Positions 1 to 11,208 of a stretch of DNA of 64,000 nucleotides are shown piece after piece. The notes beneath the pieces are model-generated. The model was not told where the DNA came from. It ran no database searches and saw nothing but the letters and a program-made list of their open reading frames with translations. Every line of letters begins with the position of its first letter. The stretch's first letter is position 1. The stretch lies in assembly GCF_017303295.1 (NCBI RefSeq), contig NZ_JAFKOK010000006.1:1-64000 (forward strand), given 5' to 3'. A program made the translations under genes and the position numbers. The DNA is from Rhodobacter sp. NTK016B (GTDB taxonomy: Bacteria > Pseudomonadota > Alphaproteobacteria > Rhodobacterales > Rhodobacteraceae).

Positions 1-210
1 TCCTTCCATTCCGTCGAATGGATCGCACCATCAAACCGTGGGACAAAACACCCAGCAACGTGACAGGGGGCTCTTCACTTGGCTAGTGCATGGATAGTTG
101 CAGGCAGATCAATAACAATAGCCCAAGATACTTCGGCGCGAAACCATGCGGCCCTCGATTTCAGGATGACCTGAAAACCGTGCCGTCAACGAACTTCCCG
201 CGAGACTGGG

Positions 211-549
211 TCAGGCAAGAAGGTTGCATAAACGGAATGCGGGCCCCAGCAGCGTCGTCGGCAGGCTCCGGAAGGTTGCCAGCGACACTCGGGCGGCAAG
301 AAATCGAAACAACTTCGGGTGGCGCGCGACACCGGCGCGGGCTTCTGGATTGTCCCGGATCGCCGTTCCGAGCGAACGCAGGATGGAGACCGCGAAGGGC
401 CATCCCCGCCGGAGCCGCGAGATCAGGAACCAAAGAAGCGCAAGTATGACGACGACAGCGCCCGCGAAGAGGCCGACGTGCGTGGTCGTCGGCCCACCGC
501 CCTACGCGGGAGAATGGCTTGGCCCGCGTGTGCAAGCCGCGAGTTTCAT
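211..549 (-). pseudogene. PAP2/DedA-type phosphatase remnant (decayed)
   Basis: Read on the minus strand, an ATG at 549 opens a frame that meets a TAG at codon 16 (502-504). The same frame then stays open to a TGA at 211-213. The open part has one hydrophobic helix (LFAGAVVVILALLWFLIS) followed by a basic stretch and then RHPKLFRFLAARVS, which resembles the linker of membrane PAP2-type phosphatases. This is recognition from memory, not a search. The catalytic part is absent, so this is at best a gene scar. The first 210 bases of the window hold nothing I can support. Confidence 0.3.
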
Positions 550-561
550 GGCGGTGAGCGT

Positions 562-1260
562 TCAAGCGACAACCCCGAAGAGCATGCCAACGCCAGCGGT
601 CGCGGCCATGGCAAGTGCGCCCCAGAGCGTGACGCGAACGGCTCCCTTGACGACGCCCGCACCACCGACCGATGCGCCGAGTCCGCCCAGCACTGAAAGC
701 GCGACCAGAGTGGTGACCGCGACGACGAGAGTGATCTGGGGCGCAGGAACCAGCACAGCAATGATGAGCGGTATGACGGCGCCGACAGCAAAGGTCGCCG
801 CTGACACCAGAGCCGCCTGGATCGGATGCGCGGTCACGGTCTCAGAGATGCCAAGCTCGTCACGCGAATGGGCGCCAAGTGCGTCTTTGTCGGACAGCTG
901 GATCGCGACCTGGCGCGCGAGGCCATCGTCAAGCCCGCGCGCAACGTAGATGCGTGTGAGCTCGTCGAGCTCGGCCTCGGGTGTTTCCCCCAGTTCGCGG
1001 GTTTCGCGCGCGATGTCGGCCTGCTCCGCATCGGTCTGTGAACTGACGGAGACGTATTCGCCCGCCGCCATCGACATCGCGCCGGCGACGAGCCCGGCAA
1101 GACCCGCGATCAGGATCTCGGGACGCCCGGAACCTGCCGCAGCGACCCCGACGACCAAGCTTGCGGTGGAGACGAGACCGTCATTGGCTCCGAGAACGGC
1201 CGCCCGCAGCCAGCCGATGCGATGGATCATGTGATTTTCGGAGTGTGAGAGACCGCTCAT
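562..1260 (-). CDS. VIT1/CCC1-family transporter
   Basis: The 232-residue protein is a VIT1/CCC1 (DUF125) family membrane protein; relatives move Fe2+ or Mn2+ across membranes. It has about five membrane helices, two before a charged cytosolic loop (residues 69-140) and three after it. The family motif GANDGLVST lies in helix 1, and AGEYVSVSSQ closes helix 2, where metal-binding residues sit in relatives. The ATG at 1260 is preferred because AAGGAG lies just upstream; a longer frame begins at 1320 but adds a basic tail foreign to the family. It is monocistronic in a stress-gene neighbourhood, which fits metal detoxification. The metal is not determined by the sequence. Confidence 0.85.
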   Translation of the reverse strand: MSGLSHSENHMIHRIGWLRAAVLGANDGLVSTASLVVGVAAAGSGRPEILIAGLAGLVAGAMSMAAGEYVSVSSQTDAEQADIARETRELGETPEAELDELTRIYVARGLDDGLARQVAIQLSDKDALGAHSRDELGISETVTAHPIQAALVSAATFAVGAVIPLIIAVLVPAPQITLVVAVTTLVALSVLGGLGASVGGAGVVKGAVRVTLWGALAMAATAGVGMLFGVVA

Positions 1261-1417
1261 GGGATAGCTCCTTGCGTGATTGGGGCCAGACCGATGGCGG
1301 CCGCCCCGTGGCTGCGGCAACCTTGGCTCCTGTGGCGCGATGCGAAACGCACAATCCAGGACGGACTCTTTTTTGACAGGCCGGTAAGTCTTGAAACTGG
1401 CCGCGGAAAGAAGGCAT

Positions 1418-1747
1418 TCACAGCCGCTTCAACTCAGCCCTGAGCCGTGCCTGCAGGTCGGCCGGCAGAGCGTCGATCGCGCGGGCCACCGCCGCGAGTT
1501 CCTGACGCGCCGCGTGCAGCTGGTCGACGAGCGAGATCACGATGCCGAGGCCCGTCTCGTCCAGATCGAGGTCCTGAGACAGGTCACACAGCAGTTCCAG
1601 GCGCGCGATGTCGATGCGTCGAAAGACATAGCCGCCGGCGTCACGCTGCGGCCGGACGAGGTCGCTCTGCACGAATTGGTACAGCCGGGCGCGCGTCAAC
1701 CGTGTCACAGTGGCGACGACGTCTGCCTCGGTAAACAGGTCTGTCAT
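1418..1747 (-). CDS. cbpM: Chaperone modulator CbpM
   Basis: This 109-residue MerR-like helical protein matches CbpM, which binds the J domain of CbpA and blocks its DnaK co-chaperone activity. The sequence begins with a helix-turn-helix-like segment (TEADVVATVTRLTRARLYQF) and ends in a long amphipathic helix. It lacks a metal- or ligand-sensing domain, as expected of CbpM and not of a true MerR activator. Its start overlaps the stop of cbpA (ATGA, 1744-1747), so the two are translationally coupled and made in fixed ratio. Confidence 0.85.
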   Translation of the reverse strand: MTDLFTEADVVATVTRLTRARLYQFVQSDLVRPQRDAGGYVFRRIDIARLELLCDLSQDLDLDETGLGIVISLVDQLHAARQELAAVARAIDALPADLQARLRAELKRL

Positions 1748-2688
1748 GTCCCGGCCCTCTTCATCAGGTCGACCCGCGGGTCATGGGCGTGTGTCTTGCG
1801 CCATTCTGCGAGGAAATCGCGCAGGCCGTCATCGGCCTCCGATGGCGCGACGATCCGCAATTCGACCTTCTGATCGCCTTTCGTCTTGCTCCGCGGATAC
1901 GCGACGCCACGTCCGCGCAGCCTGAGCACCTGGCCAGAACTTGCGCCCGGCGGGATCGTCAGGCTGACCCGGCCGTCGATCGTGGGAACCGGCACCTTGC
2001 CGCCAAGAATGGCCTCGTCGATGGTGATCGGCAGCGTCAGCAGGATATCGTCGCCCTCGCGCCGGAACACCGGATGGGGTTGGACGAAGACAGTGATCAG
2101 CGCATCCCCGGCAGGCCCGCCGCCCAAGCCCGGCGCCCCTTTGCCGCGCAGCCGCAGCGTCTGGCCGTCTTCGGTGCCCTGAGGGATCTTGACCGCGAGG
2201 CTCTGGCCATCCGGCAAGGTGATCCGTGTCTCGGCGCCCCGCGCCGCATCGAGGAAGGGCACCTCGAGCGAATAGCGCAGATCCGCGCCCGACGCCGAAA
2301 ACCCGCCGCCGCCAAAATCGGTTCCCTGCGACCGCGCGCGATTGCGGAGGATCTCCGCGAAGAAATCCGCCGGGTCGGCGTCAGGTCCGAAGCCGCGCCC
2401 TTGCTGATACGTGTTGTCCGCCGCATCGGCGAAATCACGATAGTACCGCCGCTGAGGGCGCTCTGCGCCGAGGCCATCGATCTCTCCCGCATCGTATCGT
2501 GCGCGGGTCTCGGGATCTTTCAGGATCTCGTAGGCGGCAGAGATCGACTTGAACCGCGCCTCGGCCCCTGCATCGTCTGGATGCAGATCGGGGTGGCTTG
2601 TCCGCACCAGTTTCCGATACGCCTTCTTTATGTCGTCAGCCGTGGCAGCCTTCGTGAGGCCGAGCACTTCGTATGGATCGTTGGACAT
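1744..2688 (-). CDS. cbpA: DnaJ-like co-chaperone CbpA
   Basis: CbpA is a class II J-protein that stimulates DnaK and, in E. coli, binds curved DNA in stationary phase. The 314-residue protein has an N-terminal J domain (about residues 4-68) with the HPD motif at 32-34, a glycine-containing linker, and two C-terminal substrate-binding beta domains. There is no zinc-finger region, which separates it from DnaJ. The ATG at 2688 (MSNDPYEVLGL) is the family start; the frame is open further upstream without support. A CRP/FNR-like palindrome at 2787-2800 sits between this gene and the divergent ABC system. Confidence 0.9.
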   Translation of the reverse strand: MSNDPYEVLGLTKAATADDIKKAYRKLVRTSHPDLHPDDAGAEARFKSISAAYEILKDPETRARYDAGEIDGLGAERPQRRYYRDFADAADNTYQQGRGFGPDADPADFFAEILRNRARSQGTDFGGGGFSASGADLRYSLEVPFLDAARGAETRITLPDGQSLAVKIPQGTEDGQTLRLRGKGAPGLGGGPAGDALITVFVQPHPVFRREGDDILLTLPITIDEAILGGKVPVPTIDGRVSLTIPPGASSGQVLRLRGRGVAYPRSKTKGDQKVELRIVAPSEADDGLRDFLAEWRKTHAHDPRVDLMKRAGT

Positions 2689-2786
2689 CCGGGCTCCCTG
2701 TTCGACACCCATCGCATGGTGAGGTGGCAAGCCCCCGCGAACGGAATGAACCCGTTCAAAATGCCATAGCGACGCCTGCTTCGTCG

Positions 2787-2800
2787 CTGATCTATGTCAG
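2787..2800. promoter_or_regulatory. Candidate FNR/CRP-type operator (CTGAT-N4-GTCAG)
   Basis: CTGATCTATGTCAG is an interrupted palindrome resembling the FNR box TTGAT-N4-ATCAA, with seven of ten conserved positions matching. It lies 98 bases before cbpA on the minus strand and 95 before the adaptor gene on the plus strand. A TATAAT-like hexamer follows at about 2821-2826. It belongs to a set of similar sites in this island. Confidence 0.45.
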
Positions 2801-2895
2801 GGTGGGAAAGGCATGATCCGGTATAATTCACAAGGTGATGTCTCACCGAAGAATTCTATTCACCAGTGCGCAAAGACTTCTCGGAAGGAGCCAGC

Positions 2896-4056
2896 TTGGA
2901 CGCGGCAAAAAACAGACCCACAAGGGAACAGGGGAGTCCTCCGCCGCGAGATAAACCTGTATCCGGACCGCTTGTTCCAGCTCTGCGACCGGTCGCTCCC
3001 AAGCCTGCCGCAAAGCGTCGACTCTGGTTTTGGGGCGCTGCCGGCCTGCTGGGCCTGGCACTCGCTGGCTTCGTCTGGTCCCAGTTCTGGATGGCGCGGC
3101 CAACAGCGGTCACGGTGGAAATCGCGGCCCTCGCCCCGGTCACGCGTGTGCTTGCGGTCAACGGCCGGATCGCGGCGGTGCGTTCCGTCGATGTAAGATC
3201 CGTGGTGTCTGGCAACTTGGTGGGGCTTCACGTTGCAGAGGGCGACATCGTGGAGAAAAACCAGATCCTGGCGCAAGTCGATGCGGCGGCACAGAATGCC
3301 ACGGTCCGGCAGGCCATGGCCGCATTGGACGCCGCCCTCGTGGCGCAGCAACAGGCGACCGAGATCTATGAGCGTGCGGTAGCACTGGGTAGCAATATTC
3401 CCAGATCGGAACTGGAGGCGAACACCCATGCCGTCCAGTCGTCAGCACAGGAGGTCGCCCGCCTCACGGCCGCTCTGGATCAGGCGCAAATCGTTCTGGA
3501 GGATCATACGATCCGTGCCCCCGTCGCCGGAACCGTTCTTGAACTGGACGCCGAAGAGGGGCAGATCGTTGGCCCCACCAGCCGCCTGCTCACCCTCGCC
3601 GATCTGAGCGAGATACTGGTCGAGGCCGATGTCGACGAGGCCTATGCGACGCAGATCGCCGTAGGCCAGCCTGCCGTGCTGCAACTGGCCGGTGACACCG
3701 GAACGCATCAGGGACATGTCAGCTTCGTGTCAAACCGCGTGGATGAGGCGACCGGTGGGCTTGCCATCGAGATCAGCTTTGATGCGCCTGTTGCGGCACC
3801 CGTCGGCCTGACGGTTACTACGAACATCATCGTGGACCAGCGCGATGCGGCGCTGACCGTGCCGCGCACCGCCTTGGTGAATGGTGATGCGGTTTTCGTG
3901 TTTGTCGACGGCGTGGCGCAACTGCATCCCGTGACGGTTGTGGAATGGCCCGCAGCCCGACTGATTGCAACGGCGGGGCTGGAGGAAGGCAACGCCGTGA
4001 TCGTCGATGCAACAGGCATCTCGAACGGTCAGCCGGTCGCCGTGGATGAACCCTGA
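2896..4056 (+). CDS. MacA/HlyD-type periplasmic adaptor subunit
   Basis: This membrane-fusion protein is expected to link an inner-membrane ABC system to an outer envelope partner. It has a proline-rich cytosolic tail, one membrane helix (about residues 42-62), a split biotinyl-lipoyl domain, a helical hairpin (about 100-200) and a beta-barrel domain. I chose the TTG start at 2896 because GGAAGGAG lies five bases before it; an in-frame GTG at 2866 gives ten more residues but has no clear ribosome site. Its stop overlaps the permease start (TGATG). With the next two genes it forms a MacAB-like tripartite system whose substrate is unknown. Confidence 0.8.
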   Translation: MDAAKNRPTREQGSPPPRDKPVSGPLVPALRPVAPKPAAKRRLWFWGAAGLLGLALAGFVWSQFWMARPTAVTVEIAALAPVTRVLAVNGRIAAVRSVDVRSVVSGNLVGLHVAEGDIVEKNQILAQVDAAAQNATVRQAMAALDAALVAQQQATEIYERAVALGSNIPRSELEANTHAVQSSAQEVARLTAALDQAQIVLEDHTIRAPVAGTVLELDAEEGQIVGPTSRLLTLADLSEILVEADVDEAYATQIAVGQPAVLQLAGDTGTHQGHVSFVSNRVDEATGGLAIEISFDAPVAAPVGLTVTTNIIVDQRDAALTVPRTALVNGDAVFVFVDGVAQLHPVTVVEWPAARLIATAGLEEGNAVIVDATGISNGQPVAVDEP

Positions 4057-5261
4057 TGCTCTACGCGCTGAAGATTGCGACCCGTTACCTCACGGCCAAC
4101 AAAGCCCAGACCGCCCTCCTGGTTACCGGTGTCGCGGTGGGCGTGTTCATCTTCATCTTTATGTCGGCGCTGATCGGGGGCTTGGCCGAATTCATTCTCT
4201 CGCGCACCGTAGGGGACATTTCACACATCACCATAGAAGCGGAAACTGCCGACCCGGCCTTGTTGATCTCGCCCGAAGGCCATGTGCTGGTCGTCGCCGA
4301 ACGGGGCCGCGCGCGAACGGCGACCCTGGCCGAGGCCGCCACGTGGCTGCCACTGATCGAGACCGTCCCCGGCGTGCGCGCCGTCTCACCGCAGATCACG
4401 GGAGCCGGGTTTCTCACCCGCGGCGCGCAGGTTTCTCAGGTCAGCGTGACCGGGGTCGAGCCGGGGCGCGAATCCGCGATTCTCGACCTTGCCGGTTATA
4501 TGGTTACGGGCGATGTGCGGCTCGGCTCGGGGCTGATCGTTCTTGGACGTGACTTGGCCGATGATCTTGCGCTGTCGGTCGGTCAGACCCTGCGGCTCCA
4601 GAGTTCGAGTGGCGTCATTTCAACGCTGACCCTCAGTGGCATATTCAAGACCGGCAATGGCGGGATGGACGGCGCACGCGCGTTTGTCAGTCTTTCGACC
4701 GCTCGAACATTGTTCTCCATGCCGCAAGGCGTCTCGCGGATCGAAATCAAGCTGGATGATCTAAACGCCGCCGATGCGACCGCCCTGCGGATACGGGCCC
4801 TGACGGGGCTTGATGCTGTTCCATGGACGGACGGGGCCGAACAATTGATGGAGGCGCTGAATGCTCAGGCGCAGACCGGGTATTTCCTGAAGACCTTCGC
4901 GCTCATCACGATCGTGATCGGTGTTGCCTCTGCCCTTCTGCTGTCGACCTACCGTCGCCGCCCCGAGATCGGGATCATGCGGGCGATGGGGGCCGGACGT
5001 AGGTTTGTGATCTTTGTCTTTGTCGCACAAGGGGCGCTGATAGGACTGATGGGCGGGGTCACAGGTGCGGCGTTGGGATACCTCGCCCTGTTGCCCTTTC
5101 CCTCGCGTGACGCGTTCCAGCCGGGCACTCTGCCGATGGACATCACGCAAGGATCTTACGGTCTGGCCATCACGCTTACAGTGATCGGCGCGATCCTGGC
5201 CTCGATCTTACCCGCACGTTCGGCCGCGCGGGTCGATCCCGTCACGGCGATCGGCCAATGA
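4056..5261 (+). CDS. MacB/LolE-type ABC transporter permease
   Basis: This is a FtsX-like permease of the mechanotransmission (type VII) ABC class. The 401 residues contain an N-terminal helix (about 20-45), a large periplasmic domain of roughly 220 residues, and three C-terminal helices (about 272-300, 317-345, 362-385). The segment RRRPEIGIMRAMGAGRR after helix 2 is the usual coupling region. The gene overlaps the adaptor upstream and the ATPase downstream (ATGA), so the three form one operon. The ATPase is a separate polypeptide, unlike classical MacB, where the two are fused. Confidence 0.85.
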   Translation: MLYALKIATRYLTANKAQTALLVTGVAVGVFIFIFMSALIGGLAEFILSRTVGDISHITIEAETADPALLISPEGHVLVVAERGRARTATLAEAATWLPLIETVPGVRAVSPQITGAGFLTRGAQVSQVSVTGVEPGRESAILDLAGYMVTGDVRLGSGLIVLGRDLADDLALSVGQTLRLQSSSGVISTLTLSGIFKTGNGGMDGARAFVSLSTARTLFSMPQGVSRIEIKLDDLNAADATALRIRALTGLDAVPWTDGAEQLMEALNAQAQTGYFLKTFALITIVIGVASALLLSTYRRRPEIGIMRAMGAGRRFVIFVFVAQGALIGLMGGVTGAALGYLALLPFPSRDAFQPGTLPMDITQGSYGLAITLTVIGAILASILPARSAARVDPVTAIGQ

Positions 5262-5935
5262 GCACGCTTCTCGAGGTCCGCGAGCTGTTCAAAACATACG
5301 GCACGGGAGAGGCCACAACACGAGTGCTGCGCGGCCTGTCGTTGTGCCTTGAGGCGGGAGAACTGGCCGCGCTTCTGGGTCCTTCAGGTTCAGGCAAGAG
5401 CACGCTCCTCACAATCCTCGGAACATTGATGAAGCCCACCTCCGGCAGCTACGTGATGCTCGGCCAGGACATGATCGCCGCAGATGACAAAGCGCTGACC
5501 GACTTTCGCAATGCCCACATTGGCTTCGTTTTCCAATTCCACAACCTTCTGCCAGATTTCACTGCGCTGGAAAACGTGGTCTTCCCCACGGCCGTACGTG
5601 AAGGGCGCGAGACACCTGCCGCCCGTGCGCGTGGCCGCGAGTTACTGTCCCGCATGGGGCTGGCTGATCGTATCGAATTCCCCTCGGCCAACCTTTCGGG
5701 CGGGCAAAAGCAACGAGTCGCTGTTGCCCGTGCCTTGATGAACAGTCCGGAACTGGTGCTGGCGGACGAGCCGACCGGGAACCTGGACCGAGACTCAGCA
5801 AATCAGGTGATGGACCTGATCGGACAGATCAACCGCGAGGAAGGCACGACCTTCCTGATCTCGACCCATGACGAAAAGATTGCCGGTTTCTGTCGGCGCC
5901 AGATCGTCGTGGGCGACGGGATTATGACCGGTTAG
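5258..5935 (+). CDS. ABC transporter ATP-binding protein (LolD/MacB type)
   Basis: This 225-residue nucleotide-binding domain energises the preceding permease. It shows Walker A (GPSGSGKST), the signature LSGGQKQRVAVARAL, Walker B with catalytic glutamate (LVLADEPTGNLD) and an H-loop (LISTHDEK). The length and the EPTGNLD sequence are typical of the LolD/MacB/FtsE subfamily. It is the last gene of the operon; the converging minus-strand SDR pseudogene begins 17 bases beyond its stop. Confidence 0.9.
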   Translation: MSTLLEVRELFKTYGTGEATTRVLRGLSLCLEAGELAALLGPSGSGKSTLLTILGTLMKPTSGSYVMLGQDMIAADDKALTDFRNAHIGFVFQFHNLLPDFTALENVVFPTAVREGRETPAARARGRELLSRMGLADRIEFPSANLSGGQKQRVAVARALMNSPELVLADEPTGNLDRDSANQVMDLIGQINREEGTTFLISTHDEKIAGFCRRQIVVGDGIMTG

Positions 5936-5952
5936 GCCGAGGCAGCGAGTGC

Positions 5953-6726
5953 TTACTGCGCGGAATAGCCGCCATCGATGAGGTGGTAGCTTCCGGTGAT
6001 GAAACTGGCTTGATCCGATAGCAGGAAACAGGTCATTGCCGACACCTCCGCAGCCTCACCCGGACGCCCGACCGGGTGCAGGGCGGCGATGCCGTCCAGC
6101 GCCGCTGCGTCGAGGTTCTTGTCCAGAAGCGGCGTCGCGATGAAGCCCGGACCAACCGCGTTTACCCGAACCCCGGCCTTGGCGTATTCGATGGCCGCAA
6201 CCTTTGTCAGGCCAACAACCCCATGTTTCGCGGCGACATAAGCACCGGCCGTCGCAAAACGACCGACCCAAGGATAGACGCCATATTGACGATCGCGCCG
6301 CCGCCTGCCTTGACCATTTCGGGAAGGCCAAAGCGCATGCCATGAAACACACCCGTCAGGTTGACGTCGATGACCTGTTGGCATCCATCAAGAGGATATT
6401 CGCCAACCGGTTGGACCGGACCGCTAGTACCCGCGTTATTGACAAGCAGGTGAAGTCCCATCCGTCTGCGCCGCAGAAAACGCCAAAAGAGCCTCTACAT
6501 CAGCGGCGACACTTGCGTTGGTCTAGTGGATGTGAGCTGTGCCGCCGGATGCCTTGATCTGCTCGGCCACGGCGGACATTCCCGCTTCGTCCATATCCGC
6601 CAAGACCACTTTGGCCTTATAGCGAGCCAGATCCTGCGCAATTGCCGCACCGATGCCCGACGCGGCACCGGTCACGATGGCTCTCCTGCAAATGGATAAG
6701 TTCGGGAGAGGATGCACAGGTTGCAT
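5953..6726 (-). pseudogene. Short-chain dehydrogenase (SDR), broken
   Basis: Three reading frames together spell a classical SDR oxidoreductase. Frame one carries the nucleotide-binding motif TGAASGIG, frame two carries LLVNNAGTSG, and frame three carries the catalytic YVAAK and a normal C terminus (DGGYSAQ). Lesions visible are an in-frame TAG after the peptide GGTAHIH, a one-base shift near 6460, and another one-base shift near 6270. Three independent lesions argue for a true pseudogene, not a sequencing error. The substrate of the ancestor cannot be inferred. Confidence 0.85.
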
Positions 6727-6760
6727 TGCTGCGTGCTAACGTATGTCATGGCGGTCGATC

Positions 6761-7150
6761 TCAATCCCGCCTGCCCTCGCCTAGGTATCGGGCAAGGACA
6801 AACGCTGCCGTGAAGGCAAACTCGGACGCAAGATCAGCTTTGCCCGTGGCAGTTGCCACTGGTCGGGAGACCGGCGGGTCTGAAGCGGTCTTTTTCGTAA
6901 AGCGATTTCTGGCAAGGACCAGCAGGCCCGCAGCCAGAACTGTCAATCCGAATCCGGTGAAAAGGGCCGCCGGTCCATACCCCACAACCACGCTGAGCGT
7001 GAGGTAAGCCCAGGTCGTCAGGAACGCCGCACCTGCGGCTCCGGTCACGCCCCCAGCCAGAGCAAGCACGATCGGCAGCAGCAAGTGTCGCGCGTCCTTT
7101 CGGACGCTGTGACCGATGCTGCGCACGATGTCATCGAATACACCCGTCAC
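6761..7150 (-). CDS. YqjE/phage_holin_3_6-like membrane protein
   Basis: The 129-residue protein has two membrane helices (about residues 24-50 and 55-80) flanked by basic segments. It resembles the Phage_holin_3_6/YqjE family, which despite the name is usually found beside YqjD-type stress proteins and not in phages. Its start overlaps the stop of the YqjD-like gene (ATGA, 7147-7150), so the pair is co-translated. No lysis genes are nearby, which argues against a holin role. Function is unknown beyond likely inner-membrane localisation. Confidence 0.6.
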   Translation of the reverse strand: MTGVFDDIVRSIGHSVRKDARHLLLPIVLALAGGVTGAAGAAFLTTWAYLTLSVVVGYGPAALFTGFGLTVLAAGLLVLARNRFTKKTASDPPVSRPVATATGKADLASEFAFTAAFVLARYLGEGRRD

Positions 7151-7458
7151 CGCCGCGACAGGGTCCCGGCCAGAAATCCCGCGCCGACGGCCAGGCCGAT
7201 TGTCATGAAAGGGTGCGCCGCGACGGATTCCTCGAGCTGCGTCTCAGCGGAGCGGCCCTTGCTCTCGGCATAATGCTTCGCTTCGTCAAAGCCTTCTGCG
7301 ATGTCCGCAACCATGCGGCTTCCGCGACGTCCCGCGATCCCGCTGACAGTCTCAGCGAGCCGCGACATGTCCTCCCGCAGGGCGGCCATTTGATGGACTA
7401 CTGCTTCCATATCGGTTTCTGCGGTAGCTTTGGTGCTGGTATTGCTATCAGATGACAT
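7147..7458 (-). CDS. YqjD/ElaB-like DUF883 protein
   Basis: This 103-residue protein has a polar helical N-terminal part predicted to form a coiled coil and a C-terminal membrane anchor (FMTIGLAVGAGFLAGTLSRR), the layout of ElaB/YqjD proteins. In E. coli those are stationary-phase membrane proteins that tether ribosomes. The ATG at 7458 (MSSDSNTSTK) is chosen because a GGAAATCAT-like site precedes it; an upstream in-frame ATG at 7500 adds only a basic leader. It is coupled to the YqjE-like gene. Confidence 0.65.
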   Translation of the reverse strand: MSSDSNTSTKATAETDMEAVVHQMAALREDMSRLAETVSGIAGRRGSRMVADIAEGFDEAKHYAESKGRSAETQLEESVAAHPFMTIGLAVGAGFLAGTLSRR

Positions 7459-7521
7459 AATGATTTCCTTTGATTGGCGGGTTTTGGGGTGTCGTGGCAT
7501 CTGAGGTGCTGTGCGGGCGTG

Positions 7522-7543
7522 ACCTGAATGCGCAGCGCATCAG
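7522..7543. terminator. Imperfect hairpin at the end of the cupin gene
   Basis: CCTGAATGCGC and GCGCATCAGG can pair with one bulged base around the cupin stop codon. There is no T-tract, so termination by this structure is uncertain. Confidence 0.25.
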
Positions 7544-7971
7544 GTTCGGGCGGAGACCCGGACGACCTCTGCCGCCTGCTCAGTGCCTTCTCCCGAGAAA
7601 GCCTCGTCAGACGCATCGGCCTCGGTTTTCGTCTTTTGAACCAGTTGGTCCTCGTGATGCGGTGGGCCGTAGAGGGTGTAGAGCTTGAGCGCCTTATGAC
7701 CTCTGCAGATCACATTGTGATGCGCGCCTGCGGGCACGACGATGCCGTCTCCAGCCTTGACCTTGTGCGTCACGCCGTCGATCACGACCATTCCTTTGCC
7801 CTCTTCGATGCGAAAGAACTGATCCGTGTCGGCGTGTATCTCGCCGCCGATTTCCGTCCCCGGCTCCAGAGACATCAGAACCAATTGCAGCTTTGTCCCT
7901 GAATAAAGAACACGTCGGAAGTTGGCGTTCTCTTCTGTCAGTTCTTCGATATTCGCGACATATCCGATCAT
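7540..7971 (-). CDS. Cupin-domain protein
   Basis: The 143-residue protein is a single-domain cupin. The first cupin motif covers about residues 38-58 (GTEIGGEIHADTDQFFRIEE), and the second motif is AGDGIVVPAGAHHNV. The usual HxH of motif one is reduced to one histidine, so metal coordination may be partial. A C-terminal acidic tail follows the barrel. GGAGAGG just upstream supports the ATG at 7971. An FNR-like half-palindrome lies at 8045-8058. The ligand or reaction is unknown. Confidence 0.75.
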   Translation of the reverse strand: MIGYVANIEELTEENANFRRVLYSGTKLQLVLMSLEPGTEIGGEIHADTDQFFRIEEGKGMVVIDGVTHKVKAGDGIVVPAGAHHNVICRGHKALKLYTLYGPPHHEDQLVQKTKTEADASDEAFSGEGTEQAAEVVRVSART

Positions 7972-8044
7972 GGTGCCTCTCCGCTCATTTCATCGCCTGG
8001 CTGGACGACATGACTCTGTGTGCCGCAGGTAAATCTTGGCCGCA

Positions 8045-8058
8045 CTGATCGGCGTTAG
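8045..8058. promoter_or_regulatory. Candidate FNR-like operator (CTGAT-N4-GTTAG)
   Basis: CTGATCGGCGTTAG lies 73 bases before the cupin start and shares the YTGAY-N4-RTYAG form of other sites in the island. The right half is degenerate, so this is one of the weaker members. Confidence 0.3.
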
Positions 8059-8136
8059 CAGCATGATGCGTTTCACTTCGCTGCGGTTCGATTGGCCAAA
8101 ATCCGCCTTTGGTCATAAGTGCTCACCACGGGCGTC

Positions 8137-8155
8137 ATGAAGCGTCCTGCTTCAT
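8137..8155. terminator. Seven-base-pair hairpin downstream of the phaC remnant
   Basis: ATGAAGC-GTCCT-GCTTCAT is a perfect stem with a five-base loop, about 60 bases beyond the stop of the minus-strand phaC remnant. No U-tract follows, so its role as a terminator is uncertain. Confidence 0.25.
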
Positions 8156-8216
8156 TTCATGGCCCGATAAAGCGGCCTCTCGCCGCGGCCTACTACCGTC
8201 AAAAGCGGGCTTGGGA

Positions 8217-10627
<2,411 letters not shown>

Positions 10628-10631
<4 letters not shown>

Positions 10632-10921
10632 CCGAAGACCCATCAGAACCCCCAGAAACCGATCCTCTTGTCGAGGAGATCCGCAAGCATCGCAGCCGAC
10701 GCGAGGCGTGGCTGCGCGAAGGTGACATGTCCGTCGGCAGGCGTCTGGCGCAAATCGGCGTGCTGGGCTGGATCTTTGTGGTGCCGACGCTCGCGGGCCT
10801 GTTCTTCGGACGCTGGCTCGATGCGCAATTTGAGACAGGCATCTTCTGGAGCGCCCCGATGATGCTGCTCGGACTTTTCATAGGCGGCTGGACCGCTTGG
10901 AAATGGATGAACGCACGATGA
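10628..10921 (+). CDS. atpQ: N-ATPase-associated membrane protein AtpQ (AtpI-like)
   Basis: This 97-residue protein has a charged N-terminal half and two membrane helices (about residues 41-60 and 70-92), including GIFWSAPMMLLGLFIGGW. It is the AtpI-like gene always found between atpC and atpR in N-ATPase operons, where it is thought to help c-ring assembly. GTG at 10628 overlaps the atpC stop. The function is inferred from position and topology. Confidence 0.8.
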
Positions 10922-11208
10922 CCGATCCCTCCACTCTCCCGCTCATCGTCCTTCTTCCGATCTGCTTTCTGGGTGGGCTCTTCATCGGGTGGGGCTATTT
11001 CCGTGCGCTTCGCGAGACTGCCAACCTGATCGTCGAAGGGGGCAAACCGCTCAGGGCGATCGTCCTGACTCTCGCGCGCATCTCGCTTCTGGCCACCGGC
11101 TTCTTCATCGCCGTGCTGGCAGGCGGCCTTGCCCTGCTGGCGGCGCTTGCAGGGGTCCTCTGCGCCAAGTGGATCATGCTCCGCAGGTTGCGGGATATCC
11201 CAACATGA
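10918..11208 (+). CDS. atpR: N-ATPase subunit AtpR
   Basis: AtpR is a small hydrophobic protein peculiar to N-ATPases. The 96 residues form three membrane helices, with an arginine-containing segment (GYFRALRETANLIVEGGKPL) between helices 1 and 2. The ATG at 10918 overlaps the atpQ stop (ATGA); an upstream in-frame ATG at 10897 lies inside atpQ and is not preferred. It has been proposed to interact with carboxylates of the c subunit, but its role is not proven. Confidence 0.8.
   Translation: MTDPSTLPLIVLLPICFLGGLFIGWGYFRALRETANLIVEGGKPLRAIVLTLARISLLATGFFIAVLAGGLALLAALAGVLCAKWIMLRRLRDIPT

Noticed and set aside
6736-6749. CTAAC-N4-GTCAT as a further FNR-like site
   Set aside because: It lies only about ten bases before the broken SDR start codon and one half is weak, so it was left out of the site list.
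6761-7150. Phage holin suggesting a prophage
   Set aside because: The gene is coupled to a YqjD-like protein and has no phage neighbours, so the stress-protein reading is better.
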